Below, piece by piece: positions 33,655-60,900 of a DNA stretch of 64,000 nucleotides. Every line of letters starts with the position of its first letter. Positions within the stretch are counted from its first letter, which is position 1. The notes under the pieces were generated by a model. The model was not told the DNA's origin and made no database searches. It was given only the letters and a program-made list of their open reading frames with translations. The DNA is from Neodontobutis hainanensis (lineage: Eukaryota; Chordata; Actinopteri; Gobiiformes; Odontobutidae): positions 3,883,501 to 3,947,500 of the forward strand of contig JALDNG010000007.1 in NCBI GenBank assembly GCA_024349245.1, in the 5' to 3' direction. Position numbers and translations under genes: made by a program.

Positions 33655-33829
33655 CAGGACAGTAGCAGAGTAGTTAGCACTCCTCTCTCACTGCAAAAAA
33701 TGGTCCTGAGTTCAATTCCTGGACAGGTCCTGTGAGTAGCTTTCACCAATGGGGCTGAGACTCCCCAGCAAAAAGATATTTGTAATCTGAGTGGGACTCT
33801 CCTAGTTAAATAAAGGTTCAATTAAAAAG
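33655..33829 (+). repeat. SINE-like element with tRNA-like head
   Basis: The head reads AGTAGCAGAGTAGTTAGCAC, like a pol III A box, and GAGTTCAATTCCT at about 33709-33720 resembles a B box. The tail ends in GTTAAATAAAGGTTCAATTA, a 3' end type seen in many fish short repeats. It is not a functional tRNA: the cloverleaf cannot be completed. Confidence 0.5.
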
Positions 33830-33859
33830 ATGCATAGTTGCTCTCTCACAAGACCCAAC

Positions 33860-33970
33860 GTCCAGCTTGCTTCATTTTAATAAAGTTGAACTCGTCCCAC
33901 GGGAGCAATCTGCGGCTGCGTCAACCAATCACAGCACACCATTTACAGTGGAACAGAGAAGAAGCTGGAC
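33860..33970. mobile_element. Possible short foldback element (MITE-like)
   Basis: The two ends read GTCCAGCTTGCTTC and, inverted, GTCCAGCTTCTTC, giving an imperfect terminal inverted repeat of about 13 bases around a 111-bp unit. No clear target duplication is visible, so the call is tentative. Confidence 0.3.
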
Positions 33971-34358
33971 TCAAAAAGGTCTGCTGGGGTTAGAAACATG
34001 AGAAGCTTGACTTTTGTCTTCTGAGCGTTGGGTAACACAAGACGCTGGGAGAGTACTAAAGTATTTGTGTGTAAAGTATTAAAATTAATAAGCGTTTACT
34101 GCTTCCATTAGCACTCCATATTCCTGAGTGCTTTCTTCTTGTAGCCTTAACTTCCTGTTTTTGTCTCTGTGTCTTGACTCACAGTATTTCACTCAAATGA
34201 AGAGATCACGTCTGTCATTAGACATGTAAACAATGTGATGAAGGTTCACTGTACTGTTTATTTTACAAGGCCCGCATACATTTACCATATTACAGAGCTG
34301 AAGAAGGCACATAACCAAATTCAATCTGAGGTTAGCTTTCATGCCTCCTGCTGTTTGT

Positions 34359-34388
34359 CTGTCTGTCTATCCATCTATCTATCTATAG
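34359..34388. repeat. Short CTGT/ATCT simple repeat
   Basis: A few units of CTGT followed by ATCT, about 30 bases. Confidence 0.7.
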
Positions 34389-35571
34389 ATTATCAACAAA
34401 TCTTAGGTGCTTGTTCAACAAGTGGCAATTTGCAGTTTTGTAAAGACAACATAGTAGCCGTCTCCCTCAGATGTGTTTAGTGTCATGTGGTAATAAGATG
34501 TTCCTTGGTCTAAAGGCTTTTTTTCTCTTCTAGGTTTCTTGAACTTAGATTACAGCTTCTGGAACTGGAGACCTCAGTACATCTGTAAGCCAGCGGAAAT
34601 ACCAAAATCTTGCATGGCTCTTTGATTGTTACATTGAAGATATCATGTGCACTACCAGCTCTGCTGCTGCAAACCATTAGGCTCAGTAACTGGTGGCTTG
34701 TAAAATATGTTTGGAAATACTGGAGACAAGGCAAAGGGGATGAGATGGGGATTCCACATGGTTATCCAAGGAGATGATAAACAAAGAGAAGGTGATACAG
34801 TCTCTGTGATATACTGGGCACATGTGGAATCTTGGAACAAAAAGAAAGGAGGGAATCTAGTGGTTTGGAAATCTGGGAGCCAGAGACGACTCTGTTGTGA
34901 CTTGTCTAGAACAAGATTAGTTCAGTAGCTCACATCACCCTACATACTTTACAGATACACAAGGCATCATATGTAGCCACAGTCTGTCTCTTTATTGTTA
35001 AAAATTGAGCCATTGAGAGGTTGTAAAAAGTCAGACAGATGCACAGATCATTGGGAGACGGCTCTCTGCACAAAAAGACTTCCAAAGCACAGGAGGAAAA
35101 CCTCCAGCAGAGATTAATGCACTGCTTTATATTCTCCAATCTAGATTCCAGATTTCCTTTTGCTTTCTTTATGGTTTTGCGAGCATTCCTGTTTCTATTG
35201 TAACCTGCTTGCACGGAAATAGCTGCGTCATACTTGCCGTGCTGATGATTTGAGGTAGCTGTAAGAGCAGCTGGCCTCTGCCAGATGACCAGATCTGGGC
35301 AGGTCATCAGCGAGCCCACATCAAGGACCTGAAGCACTTCAAATCCTCTGTGCTAACTTTTATGGCAAGTGTTTATGCAAGGTCATGCACATTGACTTAC
35401 ACTTTTGGTTTATGTCGTCTGGAAAGCATGTGTCATGTGTAGCGCTTGTTTTGTCATGTTGGCACTTTTTTTCTCGGTGGTAAAAGTTTGTTATGATACA
35501 TATTATTATTGTTTTGACATCCATGCTCCTGTTTTTTTTTCTACTGCTTATATATATATATTGCTTCTACT

Positions 35572-35572
35572 G

Positions 35573-35635
<63 letters not shown>

Positions 35636-35655
35636 TGAATATACATACATATGTA
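35572..35655. repeat. (TA)n microsatellite
   Basis: About 25 TA units up to 35620, then TATG/ATAC variants to about 35655. Confidence 0.92.
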
Positions 35656-35934
35656 TGGGCTTAGGCCCTGTTTGTCTGCAGCATAATTATACTTTGAGTG
35701 CAAAACATATTGCTGTTTATATTCAACAAAATGGAGTAGTCCATAATAGTTTGCATGGTATATACAAAATACAGTACTTGTCATGCCACCTTCATGTAGC
35801 TGTTGACAATACTAGTTGTATCTGCCGTGCACCATTGGCCATGAGTTCATTCCAGATTCTTCTAATTAGGAAAATAAAATAGCTTATTAAGTTATTACTA
35901 TTTGCAGACAAAATCTTAAATCTGATTTATAGAA

Positions 35935-36440
35935 TCATCTTTATTCAAAAACAATGAACAGGGATGATGCTGTTCAGTACATTGATGGAAAATGAAAACC
36001 CTATACAAATACAAATACAAAAATAAATACTTTATTGTCCATAAATGTGGAAATTTGTCTTTGGTTTTACCATAAAAATACACATACAAACCAACAGTAA
36101 AAAGGCACAACATTTCATGTACAACCCAACCACGAGACCTACTGAAGAGTACAGTAAACAGATTTAAATAGTTAAGATTAAGAAAAAAATTAAATAAAAA
36201 GTAAATGACCGTGTCAACAATTCAGCTAGGGATCCACAAATGCAGTGGCCCAAAAACCCAGTCTTAGTGAAGGTTCAAAGAGTTAAAAGCTTTCACCGCG
36301 CTGGGTACAAAGATATTACTCTGTATCTCCTACCAGAAGGTAATAATTCTAACTCACAGTGTAAAAGATGGGCGGGTCATTAATTATGCTCACTGCTTTC
36401 TTTCCCACCAGCTCTTCATATAACCTGTTCACTATATTCA
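35935..36440 (-). repeat. Probable decayed retroelement 3' remnant
   Basis: The text AAATACTTTATTGTCCATAA followed by a GGAAATTTGTCTTTGG block resembles the 3' region of non-LTR elements common in fish. The following part (GGGTACAAAGATATTACTCT and CTACCAGAAGGTAATAATTC) fits the same repeat type as I remember it. The limits and class are uncertain. Confidence 0.45.
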
Positions 36441-48707
<12,267 letters not shown>

Positions 48708-48957
48708 AATGCCACGTCCTTGTTGATTATTCCATGGGGCAGTGTTGTAGTTCATGTGAAACCATCATCACACACACTGAACACACACACTAAAAACCAA
48801 ACAGAATGGAACACAGCATACAGCCCAGATATGAAGATGGATTGTGTTTCTAGTCCTGAAATGTAGTTTAGCTTAGCGTCATGCTGACTTTACTACATAT
48901 CAGTGTGTAAAATAAGTCATGACAAATTAAAGCATGTGCAATTGTTTTCATGGAGTT

Positions 48958-48963
48958 TTTATT
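48958..48963 (-). other. Candidate dmrt2 poly(A) signal
   Basis: AATAAA on the minus strand, about 385 bases past the stop codon. A nearer AATAAA lies at 49144-49139. Either could be used. Confidence 0.4.
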
Positions 48964-49347
48964 CCATTTTAAATATTTTGTTTACAAAAAATATATAAAA
49001 TCATTTCTGTCCCAGAAGTGTATTTTTTTTTTGTGGTCCGCCAATGTGATCAACAACAGTAGCCAGTTACTAACCATCACCTTTGTACATTCATGTAAAT
49101 ACAAAAATGAGATTTTATGAAAATAGTTCAGTCATAAGTTTATTGACATGAATGACTTATCGGGGTAATGTTTAAATACTCTACACAATAATGTTAACAA
49201 ACATGCACATGTAAAATATGATACACTATGCATTATAGTGGAAAACGTATTTCTGGTGCAGTGCTTTTGTTTGTAACCCATAAGGCACAGTGTGAGCTGT
49301 CCGTTGCTGGAACAAACCTGCCATAGTGCAAGAGAAGACAATGGAAG

Positions 49348-50429
49348 TCAATGGAATGCCCCACTCAGGGCCGGTTTGGGTCTCTTCAGGATGGCTTCCA
49401 CTGAGAAGGACAGAGACTCACTAGAGGCCATCTTTGTCACCAACGGCTTGGACAAGAAGTCTTTGGCATAGGACTCAGTGATTTTTACTGCCTTACTGTC
49501 TTTAAGTGAGCCTTCCCTGAATTTACGGGCTGCCTCTTCTAGCAGCTCTTTACAGTATGGAGCCCTGAGCTCTGGCACCGCACTGTTCTTGTCACTCTGT
49601 ATCGAAGAGTGGAAAGAGTTTAGTTTGTGCTTGACACTGTCTCTGGTCAGCTTGTTCAGGACTTGGCTGGGGATTTGAGAAGGAGAGTTGCCAGAGAAAG
49701 CTTGCCCAAAGCTTCTTTTAGGGGGAGAGAAGGCTGAGCACTCCCGCTGCCTTCCCTGGGTGATGCTGGGATGTCTGGATTCCCCCCGTTCTGTTGAGTC
49801 CTGCAGTGAAGCAGCTCGAGAGCCTTCCAGTTTGGCAGACACAGCCAGGGCAGCAGCTGCGTCCTGATCCGGGGGTTGACTCTCAGCAGGCATTACCTTT
49901 GGCTCCCAGACTGAGCCTGGCTTTATGTTCTGTACGGCCGTGGCATTGAACAGACACTGCTGGTAGAGCAGAGCGTCCCCTAGGTTAGCTGCCCCACGAG
50001 GCCACATCATGAAGCTTCCTCGTGACGGCTGCAGAGGATAGTGGCGGTAAGTAGCAGCCACACTCACATTGGATGAGATGAGTTCAACATTGGCTGAGCC
50101 GCTGGGATACTGCATGGGCAGCTCCAGGCAGCTGGGGCCCAGGAAGCTGCAAAGCTCTTTGGCCTGTGATTCAGCTGATGTTGTAGGAGAGTAGCCTGTC
50201 TTATAGGAGCTGTACTCGGCCGCGTGGTGAACCATACTGTTGGGAAACAGCAGGGGAGAAGATCCAGACTGACTGTCTATCAGCTCCCGCTCCTTGTACT
50301 CGCGCTCCAGCATAATGCTCTCCAGCTCTTTGTCGGCAAAGGCCCTTCTCTTCCTCATGCGGTCACTCAGCGGTGGAGGGAGAGATGGGTTGGGTGCAAG
50401 AAATGGATCAGACTGCACTGGACGATATC
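49348..50429 (-). CDS. dmrt2a: dmrt2 last coding exon
   Basis: The acceptor is CATCGCAG. It begins in the Gly of Gly-Tyr-Arg-Pro and runs to TGA at 49350-49348, about 360 codons. It carries the conserved C-terminal Ser-Phe-Ser-Val motif. Confidence 0.95.
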
Positions 50430-51418
50430 CTGCGATGAGGAAAACAGATTTTCATTTAAAAATCCCATATCACATTTTAAACATGACATGGAACATTTGT
50501 TATGTTATAATATAATAAAAAAATGTTTGAGTTTGTTAAGATTTAAGTGTAAGAATGTTACATATAAAGTCTCAAAACAGTCACAGCAATACATTATACA
50601 TGATATTTATTTATTATTATTATTATTTCAATTCAGTTATTTTATTTTTATTATTAATGAATTGTTTTAGCCTACATGTGTATAAAGAATAATAACATAA
50701 AATACATAACACACACTGAGTGAAAAATAAATAAAAATGCTGTGACATTACCTTCTAGGATGCTTTTGGCTAACATGGTTGATGGTCGGATATGTCGTTG
50801 ATATATAGTGCGCCTCTCTGCAGGAAGCTGTTTCCCAGTTATCCCTTTCTTATCCTAACAAAAAAGAAAAAGAAATAGAAGTGAGGCTTTTGCAACGATA
50901 CTTTTTTAAGTAGTTAAGTTGTACTTTTTTATACTCTAAACATTAAAAAGCATCAGAGGGATGAACAACGTATTCACAAGGCAGTAAGCGGGGTTGAGCC
51001 TATTCGTGCGCACCCGCATTCGCGGGAAATTGTGACAGCTTACCTCTGTGGCCTGCTGTCTCCTCAGGGCGACCTGTGCCGCCATGACCCGCTGTCTCTC
51101 CACCACAAGCAAGCAGTTAGCGCACTGGCAGTCCCTCCAGCGACAGAAGCGTTTGTGGCCTTTTAGACATGATACCACGCCGTGGTTGCGGCAGCGTGCG
51201 CATTTTGGGGTCCGGCTCAGCTTCCTTTGGTCGCCAGAACACATGCCGCTGGAGCCTGGCTTTTCCTCGGCCTTGTTGCAGTCTCCGTCCTCCTCAGATG
51301 CTGTGGCGCTCCCGAGCGGTGCCGAACCTGGGCGGCTGTGTGGCTCTGCCATATCATCGCTCTCTGTCTCCAGACCTTCCACGTCGATTTCAAACTCGCA
51401 ACCGCCGTTGTCTGACAT
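49348..51418 (-). CDS. dmrt2a: dmrt2 (dmrt2a), DM-domain transcription factor
   Basis: Coding exons are 51044-51418, 50752-50854 and 49348-50429, joined with matching phases to 519 residues, close to the usual length. The N-terminus is acidic. The DM domain spans about residues 69-116, with zinc ligands Cys73, Cys76, His79, His88, Cys92, Cys97, Cys99 and Cys102, and appears identical to the mammalian domain. The middle has Ala-Lys-Ser-Ile-Leu-Glu-Gly and a basic Arg-Met-Arg-Lys-Arg-Arg with Lys-Glu-Leu-Glu. Further on are Glu-Leu-Ile-Ser-Ser-Asn-Val-Ser-Val and, near residues 500-510, the conserved [11 protein letters not shown]. No DMA domain is seen, as in the family. Dmrt2 is a nuclear DNA-binding regulator of somite, muscle and left-right development in vertebrates. 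Linkage to dmrt3 and smarca2 points to dmrt2a and not dmrt2b. Confidence 0.96.
50752..50854 (-). CDS. dmrt2a: dmrt2 middle coding exon (103 bp)
   Basis: The acceptor is TTGTTAG and the donor GAAG|GTAATG. It encodes Asp-Lys-Lys-Gly-Ile through Leu-Ala-Lys-Ser-Ile-Leu-Glu, matching the corresponding DMRT2 segment. Confidence 0.93.
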
Positions 51419-51451
51419 GTTCGCCCGAGTTTCCTACCGGCGTTGACGTAT
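51044..51451 (-). CDS. dmrt2a: dmrt2 exon with start codon and DM domain
   Basis: The ATG is at 51418-51416. The 33 bases before it are 5' UTR after a TTTGTAG acceptor. Coding is 125 codons, ending Ala-Thr-Glu with donor GAG|GTAAGC. The coding half is GC-rich with many CpG. Confidence 0.93.
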
Positions 51452-51805
51452 CTACAAACAAAAAGAAAACGGTAACTTTGAGACCTTGAAAAGTCTACCG
51501 TTATTTTTCCAAAGTGCTTTATGTAATTAAGGCTATAATCACACTCTAAAGGAAAAGCTCTCTTCCTGCCTCCATACAAGATATGTTTGGCTTCCTTCAC
51601 TTAATTAGGTAAAGCAGCAAAGTAAACCGAAAACATACTACAGAAATCCAAACATTTTACATTAGGCCTACATGTGTTTCATTGTTTGTATTAAGAATTG
51701 TATTTTTATGATACATGCTTGTTTTGTAATCTTAACATTTAAAACCTTAAATTTCAATATTTTGAAACCCTCTGCTTTTTTATAGCTTCATAACAAATGT
51801 CTCAC

Positions 51806-51960
51806 CTCTTTTGTCCAGTCGAGTGGTCAGCAGTGCGCAGATGCCCACGCACGGTCCGTACACGCGTGATTCAGGAGCTGGACTGGCTGAATGACGGCCT
51901 GTCACACTTTCCACAAGGTCCCACTGTAGTCTGAAGTGCATCCCGGGAGCGCCACTCCTA
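51806..51960 (-). other. dmrt2a: Probable noncoding first exon of dmrt2
   Basis: A GAG|GTGAGA donor ends an exon at 51806 on the minus strand, giving a 354-bp intron to the acceptor at 51453-51452. The upstream limit is not defined by the sequence. Confidence 0.45.
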
Positions 51961-51989
51961 TGAACTGCCTCAGTCTGCGCTCCTTTGTG

Positions 51990-52030
51990 CTCTGATTGGA
52001 TGCAGCATGACGCGTGTGAGCCAATAGAGG
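51990..52030 (-). promoter_or_regulatory. Likely dmrt2 proximal promoter with two CCAAT boxes
   Basis: Read on the minus strand, CCAATCA is at 51999-51993 and an inverted box (ATTGG) at 52025-52021, about 30 bases apart. This paired NF-Y-type arrangement lies just upstream of the proposed first exon. No TATA box is evident. Confidence 0.45.
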
Positions 52031-54830
52031 AGTGAGCAGGTTTCTTCGGGCGGAGCTATAGACACTCGATGATCACTTTCATTTGCTTTACTCAAGGCCT
52101 AAATGAATTGACTTTGGAGGATTAGCCTATAAAGCTACAACAAACACCAAACACCACAACATTTACCCAGTACTTTATCTTCTAGTGCTCCATTGTGCTC
52201 AACACACAAACCCTTTTCTGTGATAAAACATTTACATAAGTACATTTTGCTCTGAAAGCCTGTTGCAAGAGAGTAAAAAGCGCAGCAGCCAAGCATTTGT
52301 AGTATAGGCTGATATCTTAGAGTAAATCTGACTTTAGAGCTCTGTTTTATTCGCTACAAGAACATACAGGCAATAGGCAAATATTTTTTATTTTTTTTAT
52401 ATATGTTTATATTTTTAAGCTTACCAATATTGTTGAAATAAGCCTACTAAGTGGTACCAGTCTTTTAACAGTAGGTCTCGACTTAGAGGGCCCAAATGCA
52501 TTCACATGGGACTACAAATCTTTCTTTGTGTGACTTCTTATTTGCTGTGAATATTACTTGAACCCTTTTGTCCTTGTAACTATATTTGACACGGCAGCGT
52601 TTAGGTGAGCCCGGGAACATTGTTTTGTGTCGGACTGTAAACTAAAAAAACACGGGCTGACTGGGCGGTTTGGCAGTGATGTGGGCCGGTCGAGTGACAT
52701 ATGCAGGTTGTTACTGTGTCCTGTGCAGCCTGATACAAGTAACTGACCACCATTAGCCCCCTGCGTTTACACAGCAGCCACAAATGCACCTATGTCAGCA
52801 GCATCTGCCTTAATGGAAACGAATTCCTACACGTTAAACACACAGGCCTATTCAATTTCACACGTCTTTCGCTTTCTTCCTGCAGGGTATGAGAGAGCGT
52901 GTCACACAAGTTTGGATCCAAAAGCGGAATTTCGACAGCTTCTATATTAGGTTCTTTGTTTGCAGCCTGTTGACTGAGGCTCGAGAAAGACATGCCCTTG
53001 TTCGCTGCAACTGACAAACCGACAGACTTCGAGTGAAAGCCTGTCTACTCAAAGGCTTTGTCCGCTGATGCAGGGGAAATCAAAACGGAAACTTAAAAGC
53101 CCGAAATGTTAGAGAGAAAAGCGCAACAAGGCCCATAAACGCGCGTAATAACAGAGCACGCATTAAAACGTAAACAAGTTGGTTTTGAAACAAGTGGGTT
53201 TTGAAGTAAATGGACAAATATGCACTTTGTTAAAACTCCTGGGAGCAATTAATCATTTCTAGTTTTCAAGTTATTATCTACTCAAACCAATACATTTATT
53301 TTTCTATATTTTTGCTGTTTTGTGTCTCAACATTTTTTTGTTTTTGGATGGAATTTTTTTTTTTTAATTTTTATTATTACTTTTTCCTACAACCCTTTTA
53401 GCTGAACCCACTTTGTACGATATCGATTGTCTTAAATAATTTTTAAAAATTCACTCGCAGAATAAATAAACATTTGTTTACCAAGCATGTTTTTATTTCC
53501 AGGTATTAACTGTTCTGTTTGTCTCTATGTTTCTGGGTTTAGTGCGTAACGCAGTCAACTGTTCATTTCACTTTACAATTACAAATCTGTATGGCCATGC
53601 ACATGGGGACTGTGGTGACGCACGCGAGCGCAGTGCCATGTGCAGGAGGTGAACACGTCAAGCTCTTGCAGGTGCAGCTTTATTTGCCACTTCTTAGTAA
53701 TTTATTGCGGGGGGTGGGGGTTTCGAGCGGCCCACCCCGAGCTGCCGTTTGCAAATCAAGAATGCTTTTGATGGTGAAGCGGACAGGAGGCATGCACCGT
53801 GCACCGCCGAGCTGAAGGTCCACCTGAAACATGTTGTCTGTGTCCAGCCTGGAGAGGATGACCCAGCACAGCAGAGGTGCCCTCGCTCCAGGGGGGTGTT
53901 TAAACGACCCTCTCTCTGGAATTCAATTCATTGAAGCTCCATTTGGACACTTTTGCAGAGATGCTTGGGTTTCCTGGTGTTCCTCAATGGGTTCCAGACT
54001 CAACAAGTGGGTTTCCTCCAGGATTTTTAAAGACCCTGATGGAAATTATTGGGTAATTATTTTATCGAAATGTCCAACAGTGGAAACATAATCTCCATTT
54101 TGACTGGTTTGAACCATTATATTTCAGATATGTAATTCATTTCTAATCACATGAAACACTTGAATCCAGTATACTGAGTGGAGAAGATCCAGACGCATGA
54201 GACTTTCTCCCACGGTGGCTGTCCATTTGAGGGAGGTGGGGGGGCTGATTGAAACAGCAGCACCATCTCATTGGAAGCGTCCTACTGAGCGGGCTGTAAA
54301 GTGTAACAGGATCTGGGTATAGGCAGAAGAGCCGTGTGAGATCACTGTGGATCCTGTTATGATAATTAGCTTCTGATGGACTGACAACACATGCAGCTGA
54401 ATACTAAACCAGACGGGACAGCATTTGTCTTTGTCCGAGGTCTCTGACACCGTGACCTTTAATGGCTAACGTGCAACAAACAGGAGGACATGTCTATCAG
54501 CTGTGGAGGCTCAGTGTGTAGACTTTTACCCACAGTGTAACATGTGACCCCAGTGGCCTTTTGAAAACTTTATATAATATATACTATATTTACTGTGTTT
54601 GAGTATAACTTTAATCCTGTTCGTCTTTGCCTCATCATGTGATCAACATGGGTCTACGTTCATTCTGTCAAAATAGTGCATTATCACCTGGCAGTAGGAC
54701 ACCGTAAATGATACTGAACCTGGATGAGCTGAGTCAGACTTCAGACTCACCTCCAGATGTTTTCTAATTAAATCACACTGTGTCATTTAACAGGATACAC
54801 AGCTTCCAAAATCGTTGAAATATTCGGTCG

Positions 54831-54834
<4 letters not shown>
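52031..54834. other. dmrt2-dmrt3 spacer, right part of dmrt2 upstream DNA
   Basis: No gene is supported. Short frames at about 53590-54090 lack resemblance to known families and splice context. Confidence 0.5.

Positions 54835-54892
<58 letters not shown>
54835..54892. repeat. (TG)n microsatellite
   Basis: About 29 uninterrupted TG units. Confidence 0.96.
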
Positions 54893-54893
<1 letters not shown>

Positions 54894-56104
54894 TTCCTGT
54901 CAGTACAGTGCATCTAATAACTCAGCAGTATCCCCACAAATGTTGGAAAGGGTAAAGGAAACAGGAAGTGGTTAGGAGGGGTGAAGTCTATAAAGGGGGG
55001 GTTGGAAGTAAATCTGGGCCTTTCACTTCATTGATGAAATGATAGAGCAGCTGAAGCCATGTAAGCCTAAAATGCAGGATTATCTTGAGACACAGTCTGA
55101 AGCTAAAAAAAGAAAGTAAACCAAAACAAAGTAGTCTATTCTAAAGCTTCTCATAACAGTAAACCACAAACAGTATCTGTATAGATCCCAGACACCTACA
55201 GGCCTCCAGCTTTGAGTTTGGAATGGTCTTTGTTTTGTGCTTATAGGAAAAATAATTTTACATTCATGATTTAATTGAAATTTTTTTCCTGTCTTGGATA
55301 TATAATAAGAAATGTTATTTTTCTGAAGTAAGCCATGACATTTTATCTAGAATACTATGGACTTTATTTTATGAATGAATGTATGGTTTTGAGTTTGTCC
55401 AGTTGCCTAATCTAACACTATCAAGATAACTAAACTAGTCTAATCTGTGCATGTGTGTGAGAGTGTGCTTCTATTTTTATATTATGCTATTATGTTGTTA
55501 TTGTTTGCCTGTTGGACAGCACAGTGACAGAGTGGTTAGCAACAGTTTGTTCTGGTGCAATACTTTCTCACACAGGACACTAATGAAAATAGACAAAAAA
55601 AAAGACTGCTACTCTAAATTTTCCATCTAGGAATGAATGGAAAAGGCAGTTGATGTCTTTTTCACTTTTACAATAAAGTAGAGATTGTGTGCATTTTTGT
55701 CTCAGAAAATGTCAATGTTAAAAAATAAAAAAATACAATTTAGACACAAAATCATCTGAAATTAACCAAAATAAAATACTGAATACAATTCTAGCATTAT
55801 TGTTAATCAAAATGAAATAGAAATGCATTGATCCACCTACTTGTGGAAGAGTGTAGGGTCAAGAGTGCATCTAAGAGTTTTTTATAAATGTTGATATGTT
55901 GTAAAATATGTCATGGTTTATTGTATTGTGAATAGATTCTATTTTTCCAAACAAAGGTCTTAGTTTTAAATCATTTTGGTCCACTTGGTCACACTTAAAA
56001 ATACAATATTAGTGACTGTGTAACAAAATATACCCAATAAAAGCCTTAGAAAATGGAGCCTTACAATCATAGACACTGTTCACGTCTTGACGTAGCTCTT
56101 TTGT

Positions 56105-56118
56105 CCACTAGAGGTCAG
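56105..56118 (+). promoter_or_regulatory. CTCF-like core motif, one mismatch
   Basis: CCACTAGAGGTCAG fits 13 of 14 positions of CCASYAGRKGGCRS (T in place of G at position 11). It has the same orientation as the site 407 bases to the right. Confidence 0.4.
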
Positions 56119-56465
56119 ACAGGAGCAAAGCAGATTTTCTATCTGTTATTACTGCATTGGGTTGTAGCAGCCTCTGAGACAGACAGCATTACACAGTATT
56201 AAATGTGCTGCACTAATGTTCTGTTTAATAAAGAACTATTGGACGCTGCTTGTCTTTATGGGGTTGAGGCCGAACGTTGAGCATAAACTTGCACGAGATA
56301 TGGAAAGGTAAATAATATTATAACAATAACAGTTTTAGTTTTTGTAAGGACTAATAGTTTATCACTGATAAACAGTATTATTTATTGTTGAAAAAGTGTA
56401 GGCTAAGTAGGCTTTGTCAATAAAGTTAATAGTTAAACAAGGTAATAAAAGTTCATTTTAAATCC

Positions 56466-56486
56466 AAAAAAAAAAAAAAAAAAAAA
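56466..56486. repeat. Poly-A run
   Basis: About 21 consecutive A, with no recognised retroelement body next to it. Confidence 0.9.
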
Positions 56487-56511
56487 TTTACCCATTAAGT
56501 ACCCATACCTG

Positions 56512-56525
56512 CCACTAGATGGCAG
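56512..56525 (+). promoter_or_regulatory. CTCF-like core motif, full match
   Basis: CCACTAGATGGCAG fits every position of the CTCF core pattern CCASYAGRKGGCRS. It sits between the dmrt2 promoter and the dmrt3 3' end, where an insulator would make sense. Confidence 0.5.
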
Positions 56526-57310
56526 CATTTGTAAGCTAAAACTAAAGCTCACGAGGACGATCCACAGTTGGCATTCCAAGGACGATCACTGAAGTTGCAA
56601 CAGCAGCAGACTGCCACAAAATATATATTTATATATATATATATATTCTGGGAAATGTCTAGTAACAAAAGGACCAATAATGACCGCACTTCTCAGGGGA
56701 TGTAGGATTTAACATCATTAAAAAGGAAGTTTGCTACTGTTTTTTATATTTGGTTGTGATCTGATGCAATGTTTTCTGGACAGTCGAGTGGTGATTTAGA
56801 TGCACTATTGCTCAAACTTGTCTCAGCATTTTTCCCTTAGAAAATATGTTGCATACTGAATGTATCTCAAATCCATTCATTCACTTAAAATCCTTAACTA
56901 ATCGTAACATATATTATAATGACATTACCAATGTTAAATTATAGTAAAGCTTTATCGGATCCCTTCAGTGTTCCAGATAATGACTATGGAGCAGTGTCCA
57001 GTGTAAAGTAGCTGATTGCAGAAAGCTATGGCTTTGCATTAAATGTGATCCAATACAAAACCTGTTTTTATTGCACCATTTAAACACAAAATGGTAAGTT
57101 GTATTTTTTGCTTAATTTAAACATCTTGATCAGCAAATTATACGTATTTTCATTATAATGGTCATGTTTTTAGAATTATAATTGCGGTCTTTGAACAACA
57201 AAGGTTATTCTGATAATGTTGCATATATTGTATTATCCGTAAAACAAAAATAATGGGCAATATAGAGAGTGTTCACAAGGCACCAGTGTAATTATTTGGG
57301 ACAAGTTTGA

Positions 57311-57316
57311 TTTATT
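57311..57316 (-). other. Candidate dmrt3 poly(A) signal
   Basis: AATAAA on the minus strand about 680 bases past the dmrt3 stop codon. No transcript evidence. Confidence 0.35.
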
Positions 57317-57996
57317 TAACATTCTCTTGGCATGCAGAGTGACAGGATATGTTCACAATACTACACATGCGTATGGTAAAAGATATGACATCTGTAAAAC
57401 ACATGTCTGTTCATTCATAGAGCTGATAATCATATGATCTTCAAGCATTAAGTTTGTAACATCCCTTAAATTGTGACAGTTCCATTAAACAAGAGTCCAA
57501 CAAAATGGCAGAAGGCTTTTAAAGTCCACTGGATAAAGTTCTCCATCATCTACAGTGAAACACACTGTATATGGAATTATCAGCATGTGACACTATAACA
57601 GTGGCTCTCATTTGAATGGTACAGTTTTGGAGACGGTGTAAAATGAAAATATTACACAAATAACATCACTGTTGAAGTAAAAACAGCAACAATATTTAAA
57701 CCAAGCCATGTTTTGCTAAACAAATCATAAACCCAGTCCGATTTATCCCCCACACACGTCAGACAGAGACATAAATGATATTTAAACTCAAGTGTAAAAA
57801 CTGAAGTGGGCTCATAAATAAACTTCAATACACTCTCTTTGTGCACTGACCAATAATGTGTTCCTAATAATATTCCTCTGAACAGGGATGGGTTTGTAAC
57901 ATGAAGCCACGTCCTGACCATGATTTCTTTCATGTGACCACAGCGTCCTTTTGAGGATTTTGAAGCGCGCGTGTGTGTGTGTGACAGTGGGCGGAT

Positions 57997-60900
<2,904 letters not shown>

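Larger units (their letters stand above)
32071..35547. other. Intergenic DNA, no gene seen
   Basis: Apart from the SINE-like and foldback segments listed separately, this interval shows no exon-like coding. Local frames of 60-135 codons lack family resemblance and proper splice context. Confidence 0.45.
54893..57290. other. dmrt2-dmrt3 spacer, part nearest dmrt3
   Basis: AT-rich and without genes. It contains a tRNA-head-like fragment at 55517-55555 (AGAGTGGTTAGCA), two CTCF-like motifs, a poly-A run at 56466-56486 and a TA-rich run near 56621-56646. Confidence 0.5.

Noticed and set aside
33700..33725. tRNA-like B-box sequence
   Set aside because: No cloverleaf or anticodon arm can be completed. 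It is the head of a SINE-like repeat.
50936..51043. Continuation of the dmrt2 frame past 51044
   Set aside because: This is intron read-through after the GAG|GTAAGC donor.
53591..54091. Three overlapping plus-strand frames in the dmrt2-dmrt3 spacer
   Set aside because: There is no recognisable family, no splice context and low-complexity composition. Chance frames are more likely than a gene.
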